The position numbers and the translations under genes are program-made. From assembly GCA_029817715.1 (NCBI GenBank), contig JARUPY010000538.1, positions 9,176,001 to 9,240,000 of the forward strand: DNA of 64,000 nucleotides, written 5' to 3'. The DNA is from Melastoma dodecandrum. Taxonomy: Eukaryota > Streptophyta > Magnoliopsida > Myrtales > Melastomataceae. The notes under the pieces were generated by a model. That model saw nothing but the letters and a program-made list of their open reading frames with translations, was not told where the DNA came from and did no database searches. Of the stretch, positions 24,565-36,249 are shown piece by piece (the stretch's first letter is position 1; each line of letters opens with the position of its first letter).

Positions 24565-25500
24565 TTGATAATGCCTTGCGATTCATTCATTACTGTGAAT
24601 TCAAATAATGATGACACACCGCGACCTACGTTCATTAGCATTTCAATTGACAATGAAACTTTTCAGTCGATATTGACGCTTTTATTAGAAATCAAAGATT
24701 GTTTTGCATGGGATTATACTGAAAAGCCAGGTCTTGATCGACAATTAGTCGAACATACCTTACCTACTAAACCAGACTTCAAACATGTGAAACAAGCCCC
24801 CCCGTCAATTACCAAGTGAGCACTGACAAAAGGTGTATGAAGACTCCAAAAATTGTTCGATGTTGGTTATATACCAACTTCACGATACATAGAATGAATC
24901 TCTTCAATAATTCCTGTGAAGAAAAAGAATGACAAAATCAAAGTGTGTATCGACTTTAGGGATCAAAATAAAGCGACCCCTAAAGATGAATACCCCATGC
25001 CGATAGTCGATGAACTTATTGATAAAACATATGGACATAAGATTATGTCCTTTATGAATGGTTACTCAAGGTACAATCATATATTTATCACTGAAGATGA
25101 TATTCATAAAATAGTCTTTCGTTGTCCATTTGGAATTTTCGAATGGGTCGTTATGCCAGTTCGTCTTAAAAATGCTGAGTCACCTTATCAAAGGGCAATG
25201 AATCTTATCTTTTACCCATTAATTAGTTCGATAGTCAAAGTTTACATCGATGACATAGTGGTAAAATCTTTGAGATATGTTTGTCATGTTGATGACCTTC
25301 GAAAGGCCTTCTTTCAAATGAGGAAACATAACTTGAGGAAGTGTGCTTTTTGTGTTTGCGTTGGGCAGTTTTTGAGATTTTTGTTTCATCATCGAGGGGT
25401 AGAGATAGATCTTGGGAAAATTCGAGAAATACAGGATTTGCTTCTTCCAGCGACCAAAACACAACTTCAAGCTTTCTTAGGAAGAGTCAACTACTTATGA
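24565..25500 (+). pseudogene. Element A reverse transcriptase (nearly open)
   Basis: 24565-24819 holds the N-terminal lead (PRPTFISISIDNE, then FAWDYTEKPGLD). After stops at 24817-24915, 24916-25500 is open for 194 codons with KVCIDFRDQNKATPKDEYPM, then FMNGYSRYNHIFI, MPVRLKNAESPYQRAMN and the catalytic box VYIDDIVVKS. The KNA/GATY position is altered (KNAES) and the Asp in SFMDGYSGYNQI is Asn here (FMNGYS), so one catalytic carboxylate is missing. The frame ends at 25498-25500 after AFLGRVNYL. Confidence 0.9.
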
Positions 25501-26345
25501 AGGTTCATAGGTAATATTGCTGGTCGAACGGTAGTGTTTTCAAATCTATTGAGAGGACATAGCCACCTTGAGTGGAGTGATGCACATCACCAATCCTTCG
25601 AGGCTATTAAAAAGTACATTACTAATCCACCCATTCTGGCTCCTCCAAAGTATGATGATCCTTTTCATTCTATGTCACTGCGGGTGAACAGATAATTGGA
25701 CCGATGCTGGTTCAGGAAGTTGATGAAGCAAGGAGTGAGTTATGTTTTTTTTGTCTCGAATACATTTGCCCATTTAGTGTCGGTATTTAGATAATGAAAA
25801 AGTATGTTTATTATTGTATTATGTTGTCGTGAAGGTTCGACATTACATTGGAAACAATATTGTCTAAATGGTATCGAATGCTCCAGTGTTAAAAATGTTA
25901 TTCTATAGCTCCAGTGTTAAAAATGTTATACTGTGTAAAGAGTTTAGGGAAGCCTCGTTTGACGGGTCCATGTCAAGCGAAGGATTGGAGTCGTGATTTA
26001 TCATGTATAGCCATTAAAAGTCATGCACAAGTTGGCATATAGAATCGACGCATTGCTAACAAACAACTCTGTTGAATATAGCCTTAATCATCACATTAAA
26101 ATCTATTATCGATGTCCAAGTATTATGTGCGGTGGTGAGAATAGATTCACAACTTGTAATTGACCATGTTCTGGATTTGAGCATGTGTACCTTCAACTAT
26201 ATCCAACAATACTTGGACAAAGTTCTTGTTGTCCTCCTCGTTCAAAGAAATTCGGTTTGAACATATCCCAAGAGAAGATAACTCTACGGCGAATAACTTA
26301 GCACAGCATACTTCTAGCTTCAGAGTTAATCCTCAATTACTACAA
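25501..26345 (+). pseudogene. Element A RNase H region (degenerate)
   Basis: After the stop the connection continues (RFIGNIAGRT, then HLEWSDAHHQSF). Near 26130-26200 the sequence RIDSQLVIDHVLDL followed by TFNYIQQYLDKV matches the end of the extra, archaeal-type RNase H carried by Tat elements; element C has YGDSQLVINHD there. A 28-bp direct repeat (CTCCAGTGTTAAAAATGTTA) occurs at 25881 and 25909. Frames change repeatedly. Confidence 0.65.
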
Positions 26346-26399
26346 AAAATAGGGGGACTGTTGCAAATTTTACTGTATGTATTGGTCGATGATGCCATA

Positions 26400-26965
26400 C
26401 AGGTAAATGAGGTCAATATCCTTCATGGGAAGGGGGCAACCCGCCAAGTAAAGTTATCGGTGCGATTTTATATGTTTATCGATAACATTTTATATAGAAA
26501 GCAAAATGATGGTGTAATTCTACGCTGTGCCGATATGGAGAAAGCAATTCTCATAATGCTTGAAGCCCATCAAGGATTGTACGATTTACCTCATTCTGGT
26601 CAAAATATGTGTTGGTCGATTAAGAGGCATGGCCTGTTTTGGCCCTCGATGATGAAAGATTATATTAGCATGGTTAAAGGATGTGAAAAGTGACAACGAC
26701 GCAGGCTTATATCACATGTACCTGCAGCTCATTTGCATCCTGTGGTTAGATTGGCCGTTTCGATGATGGGCGATAGATATGATCGAAGCAATAAGACCTA
26801 GCTTGAGCAAAGGTTGAAGCGAATGCTTACAAGAATAACACTCATAATGATGTCATCGATTTTCTTCGATCGAATATCATCTATTGATTTGGCATCCCTC
26901 GGAATATAGTGATCAATAATGCAATTATCATGTTCCTTATAATAGGCTTACATCGACTGCATGTA
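26400..26965 (+). pseudogene. Element A integrase, N-terminal part
   Basis: 26226-26693 is open and carries a tether (HIPREDNSTANNLAQHTSSF) followed by the integrase zinc module, reading EAHQGLYDLPHSGQNMCWSI and then GCEK. It parallels LETHGVLCGLHLSGPNMCW in element C. The core domain after 26700 is heavily damaged (WPFR followed by a stop) and is cut off near 26965. Confidence 0.8.
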
Positions 26966-27099
26966 TCAATTGCCTCACGGAATTGAGCATTTGGTGGTCC
27001 ATTTTATAGCCTGATCATCGAGGCCACGAGCCTATCTATCTCTGATCTCTGACAGATCACTCGACTTGAAAAAAGAATCAGCATCACTATTAGCACTTG

Positions 27100-29290
27100 T
27101 CGGAACCAGTTGTGTTTCGAGGCAACGAGCCACCCTTACTGGTTTTCGAACCACCGCTCTCTTGTCAAGGAATACCTTACGGGCATCAAAGGAGGACCTT
27201 TTTCCCTTAGGATATTAATTAAATGTCTTCGATGACTCCTTGCGAGAGATTTTGATTGAAGTCCTTTCAGCTAGAGTCAAATCGAACCAGTCCTCTGTCC
27301 GATGAGAATGAAGAAACTTCCTGAAGGTGAAGCACTTGTCAATTGTATGAGTTTCATCCATGTGCCACCAACAGACTTCATTTTTCACAATCTATGTGGT
27401 CACTGGAAAGGAGATTACTCCAGTAGTCAAGAGTCTCCTAAATAGCTTGAGGTCTCACCAAAAACTTGAGAATCTTGAAAAACACGATGAATTGTGTCAA
27501 CGACGTTAACATCGAATGTATGCACTTCACAATCAGTAAAAGGCTTCGTATCAACAGAAGATGACACTTCTGATTCTTTGAAGCACAAAATTTTAGTTTC
27601 GCTAAGGTCTTGAATAAGATTCCTAAAGGTCAAGCAGTCACGTGTAACATGAGTGAAAGATCCATGCCACTTGTAAAAACCTTTTATCTCCCTCTATCTG
27701 TCTGAGGGAGTCGATGACCTGGCTTCAATTTGATTCGATCTCGCTGGTCTAACCAGTCGAAGATTTCATCAGCCTTTTCGACATCAAATGAATATATACG
27801 CTCATCGTTCGACTTCTGAGAGGCTTTGGCTTTAACATTCTTCTTCGACAGTGGATCAAAAACCATCACTTCTGCTTTCATGAATTCTGCCGTATCGACC
27901 TCAACAACAGTAGGTTCGACCTAATACGTTCTACGATCTCTTGACTCCTCTGCAGCTTTTCATACTTAGTAGCCATTTTTGCAAGGTCGTAAACGTCTCT
28001 GAACTTTTTCCCTTAAATTTTCTTCGAGATACGGATACCCAGAGCATCTTGGACTATTGTAACCACTTCATCTTCGAGGACAGAGGTCTTGCATCGAAGT
28101 CGAGCCTTCCTGAACCTATACAGGAATGTGGCTGCAAGTTCTTGAGGCTGTTGTCATATTTTAGTTAACTCGACCAGCGAGATAGTCGAGTCAGAAGTAC
28201 CAAAGGCCTACATGAATTGAGTCTGCATTTCCTGCTAATTCTGTATCGAATTGGGTGGTAAGTGGATGTACCAAGTAAACGCCGGTCCAGTGAGCAAATT
28301 AGGGAAGAGTCGAAGCTTCCAATGGCCATTATTCGATGCCTCATCCGTTTGATAAGTGAATCGAGCTATGTCCTCCATCGGTGTCATCTCATCTTTACTA
28401 GAGAAACGAGTGAAATCAAGGATCATGTATCCCCTTGGGAAGAGATAATCCTTGTCGATGTACTCAGGGTAAGGTGTCTTGTATAGGTTAAGATATTCCC
28501 TTCGTACAGCACCTGAGACCACATGTTCTACTATAAAGCAATGACATCCCTGTAGTCGGTACCATCGACAAGCGCCAGAGGCACTCGAGGGACTTTCCTG
28601 TCGACTAGATTCCTCTCAGTTTTCAGGTCGAAGGTAGGTATGTTCCTTGCTACTTCGTTGAAAAGGTTCCTCCTGGGAAGTTGACCTTCTACAGGTGGCC
28701 CTCGATTGGGATTTTCAACTGTGGACCATGCATAATGACTCTCCCTTCGACGATGAGGGGGTGGATATGCCTATGGTTTGTAGCTTTCCTGTCCATCATC
28801 ATCTAGATCGACAAAGACATTATAGCGATATGATCGATCATGTGTAATGAAATCACCTTGATCGTCAGGAACAAAACGCGGCCTACTTGAGTCACGTTGA
28901 CAGTAATCCGGGATGAAATGTACAGTGCCTTGGGTGGTCTCAGGGTCGAAACTTACCATACGCTTCCCTTCGTGGATTGCCGCTCTCCTGGCTATAGTGA
29001 CCAGAGAGTATTTAGTATCGATTCTCGCGATTAGCCCTTGGACTTGCTTTTATGATTCAATAAAATCCTCTTGGTACTTAGCCTGTATCTACAGAAACAC
29101 GTCCAAGGGGGCGGTCTCCAACACATTTGGCAGGGTGTTTGCCACACGTGGATTATCTTGTCCCTGCGTCAGGACATTTTGTTGTTCAAGACTTTGGCCA
29201 TTATGTTATCCTGGCCCGACAGGGAGTTTATCTTTGAATCACCTTGAGTCTCAACCATTCTTGCCGCACTCCGGGTGGTTGGCATTCCGG
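27100..29290 (-). pseudogene. Element B gag (broken)
   Basis: Read leftwards: near 28959 PRFVPDDQGDFITHDRSYRY; at 28522-28235 EYLNLYKTPYPEYIDKDY, then NNGHWKLRLFPNLLTGPAFT and WYIHLPPNS, the capsid core. 27881-27684 has KASQKSNDERIYSFDVEKAD. Near 27650 comes FYKWHGSF and near 27380 a complete CX2HX4HX4C motif (CWWHMDETHTIDKC), probably a zinc-binding RNA-binding module. Frames change at least three times and stops separate the segments. Confidence 0.8.
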
Positions 29291-29315
29291 GTTGTCGCAC
29301 GAAACTTATTTCTCA

Positions 29316-29333
29316 CTCCCACTGTGGTCGCCA
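29316..29333 (-). other. Element B primer-binding-like site
   Basis: The minus strand reads TGGCGACCACAGTGGGAG a few bases inside the LTR edge. Element C has TGGCGACCATAGTGGGAG at the same place. I do not assign the tRNA. Confidence 0.7.
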
Positions 29334-29339
29334 AAAACA

Positions 29340-29949
29340 TATTTGCAGTGAAAACACGTCGCGATATATTGTGGACGAAAAGGGTTGAAGAAAGAGGTTG
29401 CTAATAATAACAAACTACAATAAACAATGAAAAGGATTTACTAGTATGAAGAAAGTACACCTACATGAGGACGCTTGAAAAATACAAGTTACAAACGAGA
29501 CGATGATAAGTAGCCCTTCGAGGTCAATGAGTGATTGTCTGTGTTTATTTCTGACTAACTTGGACCTATTTATAGACATCAAACTAAGTAACTGCTACCC
29601 TAAACACGTTAAAGACGTACTTATTGCACTAACACTAATCGTCGATCACCATATCCTCGACGACACTACCAGAATGGTCTTCATCACCTTCTGTAACTAT
29701 GGGGGACACTTATCATGCAACTTCCATGTTGAATGCTTCGACGATCTTCTTCAGAGCAACATCCGTCTTCGACATTCCACTTGTAGTCGGATTCATGACC
29801 TTCTTCGATACAAACCCGTCATCAACACTCCCAGTCTTCGATGCCCAAAATGATGATTTACCATGTGAACAATATCCCAGAATTGAAAAGCGTCGAACTA
29901 TGAAATTTTTTCATCAAGTGCCAAACCCTTATGGTCGTCACGTGTAAAT
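29340..29949 (-). repeat. Element B 5' LTR
   Basis: Starts with TATTTGCAGTG, next to the primer-binding-like site, and resembles element C's LTR start (TGTTTGCAGACG, then CACGTCGCGATATA). It ends near CACGTGTAAA. The minus-strand TATA box TATAAATA lies at 29567-29574. It is similar in length to C's LTRs, but most of the inner sequence has diverged. Confidence 0.7.
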
Positions 29950-31015
29950 CGTTGTGGCTGGTAAAGGGTAGTTTCAGTGTTACTATAACCAAATTCTCGT
30001 GTTAATGGTACAAAATCTACGGTTGTATTTGGACCTATTGATGGACCCGTCAGCATTCACGATGAAGGTGGGAAAACAGTGGACAAGGTCACTATGGATT
30101 TACGTCATTTGGCCCAAACGAGCGTGCATCCAAGGGAGGTTTACTTTGAGGTTCCACCGCGACATACAAGATACCCGATACTAGTATGAGAAAATTCTAC
30201 CGCGAGTCCTTAGAGGAAACCCTCAACTTGATTCTCCGAATCTTCTCCGTTTATCCCTACTATATCACCCGTCTCAATATAACGACTCAGTTGCAGTGCG
30301 ACAATCTAGTTATACAGTCTACATAGTACTAAATCACACTCATTAGTACTGTCATTGCATTTGGCAACTTTAATAACTCATTTATAGTATTCTGCGATAT
30401 CACTTTGAAATCTTTTGAAATATTTACTTATAAAAAGAATTCAAGATTTCAAATCCCCTTTATATAAAAAAAAAATGGGAGTACCACCAATTAATATGAT
30501 TGGCAAAACCTATCCAATCCTTTGAATTGACGTTGTATCTTTTTTCTTTTTTCTTTTTTTGTTGAGAACTATACACACTGAACAAATAGAGACAAGCAGA
30601 AATAACTTTTCTTTACGATAAAGATAAGAAATGAAATGACAGTACACTCTCAAATATGGTAAGAGACGTGGTGAAGCGAACTATGTCATGTATATGAGAA
30701 TCCTTACTAGTGAGAAGTGGCATTGATCAATCCATAGCGATTCGGGACCATATCCATTGCGGATCCATATGATTTGGCATTGGCGTTTTCTCCGCACGTA
30801 TATCGCGGTCTCCCTTCGGCCATATACAACGGAAGTCCATTCCCAACCCCTTCATAAATTTTATACGTACTGATAATGGGTAGTAGTTTTAACTCCACTA
30901 ATAGTATCAACCACTTATATTTTCTTCAGCAGATCATAATTTCTGTTTAATTTTTGTCGTTATATTACGACTAATAGGGTTGATGCAGGGTATGGCAAGG
31001 AATAGATGATTACAA
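29950..31015. other. Spacer without a recognisable gene
   Basis: No domain is recognised. A 67-codon minus-strand ORF (30707-30910) has protein-like composition but matches nothing I know. A run of TTTTTCTTTT pyrimidines lies at 30540-30560. Confidence 0.4.
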
Positions 31016-31600
31016 TGTCGAAACGATGGGGAACATCACTAAGGATGAGGAATAGAGTGACGTGGGAATAGTCGGAAGGATCGATAATGCAACACAATGG
31101 CTTAATGGCTGGGTATGAAAGAATAGGTTGAGATCAACCTCCATGGATACAGATACACCACCGTGAAAGAAGACTCAGATAGAACTCGCATGTCACACAG
31201 ATACAGGCACACCACCGTGAACAAGAACGAGGGTAAGGAACAACGCAGAGGATATAGGCACACCACCACCAGGTGGAACACTCTACTCAATCTGCACTTG
31301 GAAATCTACCAAATGAAGAACGAGGTTGAAAGAGAATCGAGTCATTCGGATAGAAAGACAAAAGTCTAATTTTGGTTTGAAAGTCTGAATCAAAGTTGTT
31401 GTTCAATCCTTACAAGGCAATGCCTTATGTAAGTCCAAAGAAAAGATAATAAGGAAACGAATTAAATGATAAGGGAAATAAAAGATAGGATCAGAATATT
31501 AGGAAGGGAAATATTTATTTTTTTTGACAAGATCTGAAAAAGTGGATGGAGCAAGCACGACCCTTGGGCTGCAAGTTGTCAGGCGAACTATCAGATCGTA
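31016..31600 (-). repeat. Solo LTR related to G1
   Basis: Shares ordered blocks with the G1 LTRs: AGAGTGACGTG, GGATACAGATACACCACC, GAACAAGAACGAGGGTAAGG, GAACAACGCAGAGGATATA, AATCTGCACTTGGAA and TACCAAATGAAGAA. No gag or pol adjoins it on either side. Similarity fades after about 31500, so the right boundary is approximate. Confidence 0.7.
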
Positions 31601-32750
31601 ACGTCTCTTGGGTTACTCGTCACCTGAGATTCATGCCGTTCGGTGCTCTTCTCCTCGTATCGCTTACTCGATGAAAAGCAAGTTGAGACCTACAGTAAAC
31701 GATGTTTGCTAAGATGTAGGTGAAGCGACGACCATTCAGGACATAGAAATTTGAGGATTTCGTTCCCGTTGAATACGTGATGTGCAATTTTTTTTCAAAT
31801 AAAATCATATTTGGTTGGCATGGTGTATACCGAAGGAGGATAGTCATCGATGAGACTGAGGCAGTTGGTTGCTAAGAAAATAATATAAATTTCGGATAAG
31901 AAACAATGGGAAAAGCCGAAATCTTATCACTCTCGTCGAGTCGTAATGGGATGATGGGTCTTATCGTCATATCCACTCTTTGGGATTCGATACCAAGACC
32001 TTTATCTAAATTTTCAAATGAAAATTCGCCAAGCCTTCCGAGTAAAAACAAGAGTAATACGGGGTGATAAGATCCGAACCTAGCCAATTTCCTCCTGATA
32101 TCTTTTCCCAAACCCCTCGCGAATTCCACTTGCTCCATCTCAAACATTAGAATCATACATCGCATATTATGAAATGAAAAGCAATAGATGATGTCCGGGA
32201 AGAGAATAGAATGGACTTTGGTTTAAAACATAAATGTAAAGGCTAATTGTGTGGTAACAAACGCGTGCGCATACAAAGCGTCCCTGGGTACAATATCACT
32301 CTTATGTGAAAGCGACGCGTATCGGTCAATTGATTGAAAATTATTTGTCGAATATTCAAGCTATTTTATGTTTTTTAAAAACAGAAAATACATAATTCAG
32401 TTAGTAAATTGATTGAAATTACATAACATATGGATGGGTTACACGTTGACATGTACATCCGTGGAATTTTAATTTGACACGGACGCACATACTAACTAGT
32501 CATTTCTTTCCCGGATAAAGTTCAAGACTTGGAAAAAGCCTTCACCAGATTCCGACAAAACGACTTCCTTCACGACGCCTTTAATACATAATTAATAATT
32601 AAAAAGTAAGAAAAGAAAAGATCTCCTTCTAACACAATATTACTCCGGACGGCCACTAATTCTGACGCAGAAAGTTAATGCCTATCGTGGAGTTCTAGTT
32701 GATGATTGTTTCTCTTTTATAGTGCGTGATAAAATATGGATTCTCCCATC
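31601..32750. other. Spacer without a recognisable gene
   Basis: No coding signal. 31960-32060 resembles 4345-4440, and the two copies lie near G1-type LTRs. Confidence 0.4.
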
Positions 32751-33349
32751 TGTTTGCCGGCAGTCTACGGACGAAACACGTCGCGACATAATGGAGACTA
32801 GTACGGAATAAAAGAAATGTAGTCGTCAAGACTTTTAAATGAACGGTAACGTAAAGAGCGAAAATACAATTACGTAAACAAAAATACTTACATCTATTTA
32901 TGAAAAAGAAGATTACAGGAAGACAACTAAGCAGCCCTTCGGGGCTTTTGAATGATTGTTGTGTGTTTATTACGGAAGACTGACCGCATATTTATACTAA
33001 GAATTGATCATATCCAGACAATAACCGCTAATACAACTGTTAACATAGCTGTTAAACATATTTTGCACATGTTTTATTAAGACTAACTGTACTCCGTATA
33101 CTTTGATTATGACTCGGTGAGGTTCCGACAACAAATTGACTACAAACTTCAACTCGAACACTTCATTCGATAGTTACTTCCTTCGACAAAGTCTTGATCG
33201 AACAACACCTCTTTCGTACCTCGACGTATCCTGCTTTGGCATACCCTGACGGGCTTGAACTTCGACCAGGCGCTCATTCGACTGCATCTGCCATCGCAAT
33301 GATGGGCCTTGCCATCATTGAAGCCCAAAATGGCTTTATTGTGTAAACA
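32751..33349 (-). repeat. Element C 3' LTR
   Basis: 599 bp, from TGTTTGCC to GTGTAAACA. It aligns with 49489-50039 throughout, e.g. GAATGATTGTTGTG, CATATCCAGACAATAAC and CATTGAAGCCCAAAATGGCT. The minus-strand TATA box TATAAATA lies at 32989-32996. It has an extra stretch of about 50 bp near 33045-33090. Confidence 0.85.
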
Positions 33350-33363
33350 TTTACCCTCCCTCG
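33350..33363 (-). other. Element C polypurine tract
   Basis: The minus strand reads GAGGGAGGGTAAA immediately before the 3' LTR, which fits a plus-strand primer. Confidence 0.75.
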
Positions 33364-34500
33364 ATCGACACGTGTCACTCCTTTGAATAGCCACTTTATC
33401 TTCAGGATTTCATATTTTTTGCCCGCCTTTTTCAGAAATTGTTCGGTTCTTCTTCCTCAAACTTCCCCCAAAGCCAAGAAACCTCTCAGAACCCTAAAAT
33501 CGCCATGTCTCGTGTGTCCATCAATTCCACTCCTATCGGCGGCGACGGCATACGATTCAAGGCCATTTCCGAGTATCAGGATTCGTCATCTCCCCGGGTC
33601 TGACGACTGATGCGCCTAATCGTGAAGAGGCATTCGACAGGCATGAACCACCGGCAATAACCGTCGGTCCATTCTTTCAGCCATCAACGTTCATTCAGCG
33701 GAAGGTGAACTACGACTACCATTATCCTTCTGCTGGTATGCCCATTCATAGGAATGCTTTCTCGGATCCTTCTTACTAGAGCTACTCCTAGAATCATTGT
33801 ATTGCTTTCCTACAATTAGCACCTCTATATGTTATGATGAGTGGGCTCGAAAGTGGTTAAACAGCCGTAGGAAAGAATGGAGACAACGAGGAATCTGTAG
33901 TATAATTGGTCTGTCAATCGAGGGAATGTGCTGCAATCCTGGCCCTTTGGCTGCTTTGTTGTCTTTGTGGGATGTCACACCAACTGTTTCTTCCTGCCCG
34001 AAGGTTTTGATAATCACTCTGGCATATGTGGCCTTCCTCACCGATTGTGATGTGCCAGGAACTTTCCCTACATTAAGAGAGTGCGACTCAAATTTCCCTC
34101 TTCCAGACCAACCCCCATCGAAGATTATTGCCAGACATATGAAGACAGATCCGCACAAATGAAGAGATCTGAATGAGTTTGAGTTCATAGTAGTTTGGCT
34201 GTCGAAGTTTATCTTTTGTGGTAGAGGAAAGCAACCATTAAAGATGATATGCCCCCTAGCCAATTTCTTGGTCAAAGCAGAAGAACCTGTGGCTTTGGCT
34301 CTTTTTCTTTTATGCCTGATATATCAAGGTTTATTTGAAGCAGCAACAGGGAAAACTTTAATGCAGCTAAGCCAACATTGACAAAGGTTCCTTATATTTT
34401 CCCAAGCATCCCTACAACAGGCCCCCTATGGATTGTCTCTTGCTAGATTTATTTGTACTTCCCTCAAATTTTGTGACAACTTCCAGCTTCGAGGGCACGA

Positions 34501-34739
34501 GAATTCCTTTCATTTTTACGGGCCAGATATAATAAAAACTATAGTTATGAACATTGGGGAAATCATACTACTACTCGTTATCTTGTTGAGCTCTTAGAAA
34601 AGGATTGTGTCAATTGGAATCCATTCCTTTCATTTGTATGGGCCAGAGATAATAAAAAACTTCAGTTATGAACATTGGGAAATCATACTACTACTAGTTA
34701 TCTTATTGAGCTCTTAGAAAAGGATTGTGTATTGGAATC
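34501..34739 (+). repeat. 120-bp tandem duplication in the accessory ORF
   Basis: Two copies, 34501-34620 and 34621-34739, share ATTCCTTTCATTT, GGGCCAGA, AATCATACTACTACT and AGCTCTTAGAAAAGGATTG. Small differences show it is not recent. It duplicates about 40 codons in the middle of the PMD-like region and adds stops. Confidence 0.9.
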
Positions 34740-35945
34740 CATTCCCTACCAACTACTAGTTTCATGATATGAGAAAACAGGCAGAAGTAGATGAGTACTG
34801 CAATATAGTTTTGTCAGCGAGGGATTTAACAGCCTGCTGGCTAGAGGATTTATCTTCAATGTCTACAATCCTCAGCTCGGTGCTAGGCAGTTTGGATTCG
34901 TACAGAGTCCCCCTTTGCCACATTTTCAATCTTTCAACACAGACTTCCCATGGTGTACTTATGTACCCTTTTCTCATGAAACAACTCTAAGGGTTTTTGA
35001 ATCGATCTTTTGTCGTATTTCTTTTCATACTAAGTTATCTTCTAACTATTTATTCACAGGTGTTTTACACGAACAAATGCTTAACGAAGGAAGTAGAGCT
35101 CCCAACCTCCTTTGTTTCTTTTGGGAGTACTTTGACCTTCGACAAAATTTGGGATCAAACATTTAGTAAAATCAGGGAAGAATTGAAGTCTCCTTCCCTT
35201 GCCGCAAAAACTGCAACACTTCTAGAGAATTTTCTGAAGAAACTGCTCTCAAAGGCCGAGAAGGCTTATCTACCTAGTAAATTGAATTTTTGGAATATTT
35301 AAGCACTTGTTCAACTGCATTCAGCTAATTATTGAAATGTTGCAGCTTCAACTGAAGAACTTCTGGCTAAGCGACCTAAAGTTGCTAGGTGGAAGCCAAG
35401 ACAATCTTCATCAGACAATCTAAGAAGAAAATCCCCTAGAGCAAAGCTGCTTCAACTGCAGATCCACTCTCTGAGTCTCCAAAGCCCAAGGCCAAGTGCT
35501 TCGGGTTGCTCCAACGATGTCCCTCCACTGTCAAAGAAGTCTGAAGGGGTATATTTACAATCTACAGCAGAGTCGACCCAAGATCCTCCTCCAGCAAGGA
35601 GTGGAGCGACGACTAAGGGGAACGAGCTTGCAGTGGTAATGTTAGCATTTATTATACACTGCGAATTTCAAAAGCTAACTGCACTTTTGTCAATGATTTA
35701 CAACCTATTAGAGGATCAACAGCTCCAAAGTTGGCCTTGATGTTTGTAGTAGCGTCCTCTAGTGTTAAAGATCCTGCGAAGAATCCCTCTCAAGCACCAG
35801 TATGTGAAGGAACTCCCACACCCCCATGAACAGGAAGAGTAAGATCCTTTTCCTTGGTGATGCTACTTTTGCAGTAAGATTGAAATTTGATCCACATTTT
35901 TTATCTCTAGTTGAAGCGACATACTTGTCGTATCCCCTTGGCATA

Positions 35946-36249
35946 GGTCTTTTCTGACGGCTCCTTTGACGCGGAAGATGCCAAAGGCGAGAATGCTGAG
36001 AAGGAGAATGTCGAAGAGCACGCTAACGAAGAGGATGTTGATGCAGGGCATGTCGACGAAAGAGGTGTTGAAGTAGATGATACCAACATTGGTGGATCCT
36101 CATCAATTGAGGAACCCTCCATCAATCTTATGAAGAACGTTGTTCAGAATTCGCCATCTGGAAAGGGTGAAGAGTTCGAGAGCCCCCAGTACGAAGTTGA
36201 TGCGATGATCGACGAAATGATCGTAAATTCTTTGACTGTGCCCTTTTGA
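35946..36249 (+). pseudogene. Accessory ORF: open acidic segment
   Basis: About 100 codons are open without an initiating Met, beginning VFSDGSFDAEDAKGENAE and continuing Glu/Asp-rich to LTVPF before a TGA. It is preceded by GGCATAG, which could be a splice acceptor. It looks like an internal exon of the antisense gene rather than a separate gene. Confidence 0.4.

Larger units (their letters stand above)
22340..27005 (+). mobile_element. Element A: Tat-type Gypsy fragment (gag-pol, no LTRs)
   Basis: Plus-strand gag, protease, reverse transcriptase, RNase H and the first part of integrase, all related to element C in this window. No flanking LTR was found, and the right end stops inside integrase where the inverted element B begins. 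Many stops and frameshifts show it is an old fragment. Confidence 0.8.
27006..29949 (-). mobile_element. Element B: Tat-type Gypsy fragment (5' LTR plus gag)
   Basis: Minus-strand element of the same family group as A and C. It has a 5' LTR at the right (29340-29949), a primer-binding-like site, and gag running leftwards to 27006, where it stops abruptly against element A. Protease and pol are missing. The left end corresponds to about position 23310 of element A (CTCGATGATCAGGCT in A, its complement at 27009-27020 here). Confidence 0.8.

Noticed and set aside
30707..30910. 67-codon minus-strand ORF with a non-repetitive, protein-like sequence
   Set aside because: No recognised domain, no splice sites or promoter, and no match to neighbouring elements.
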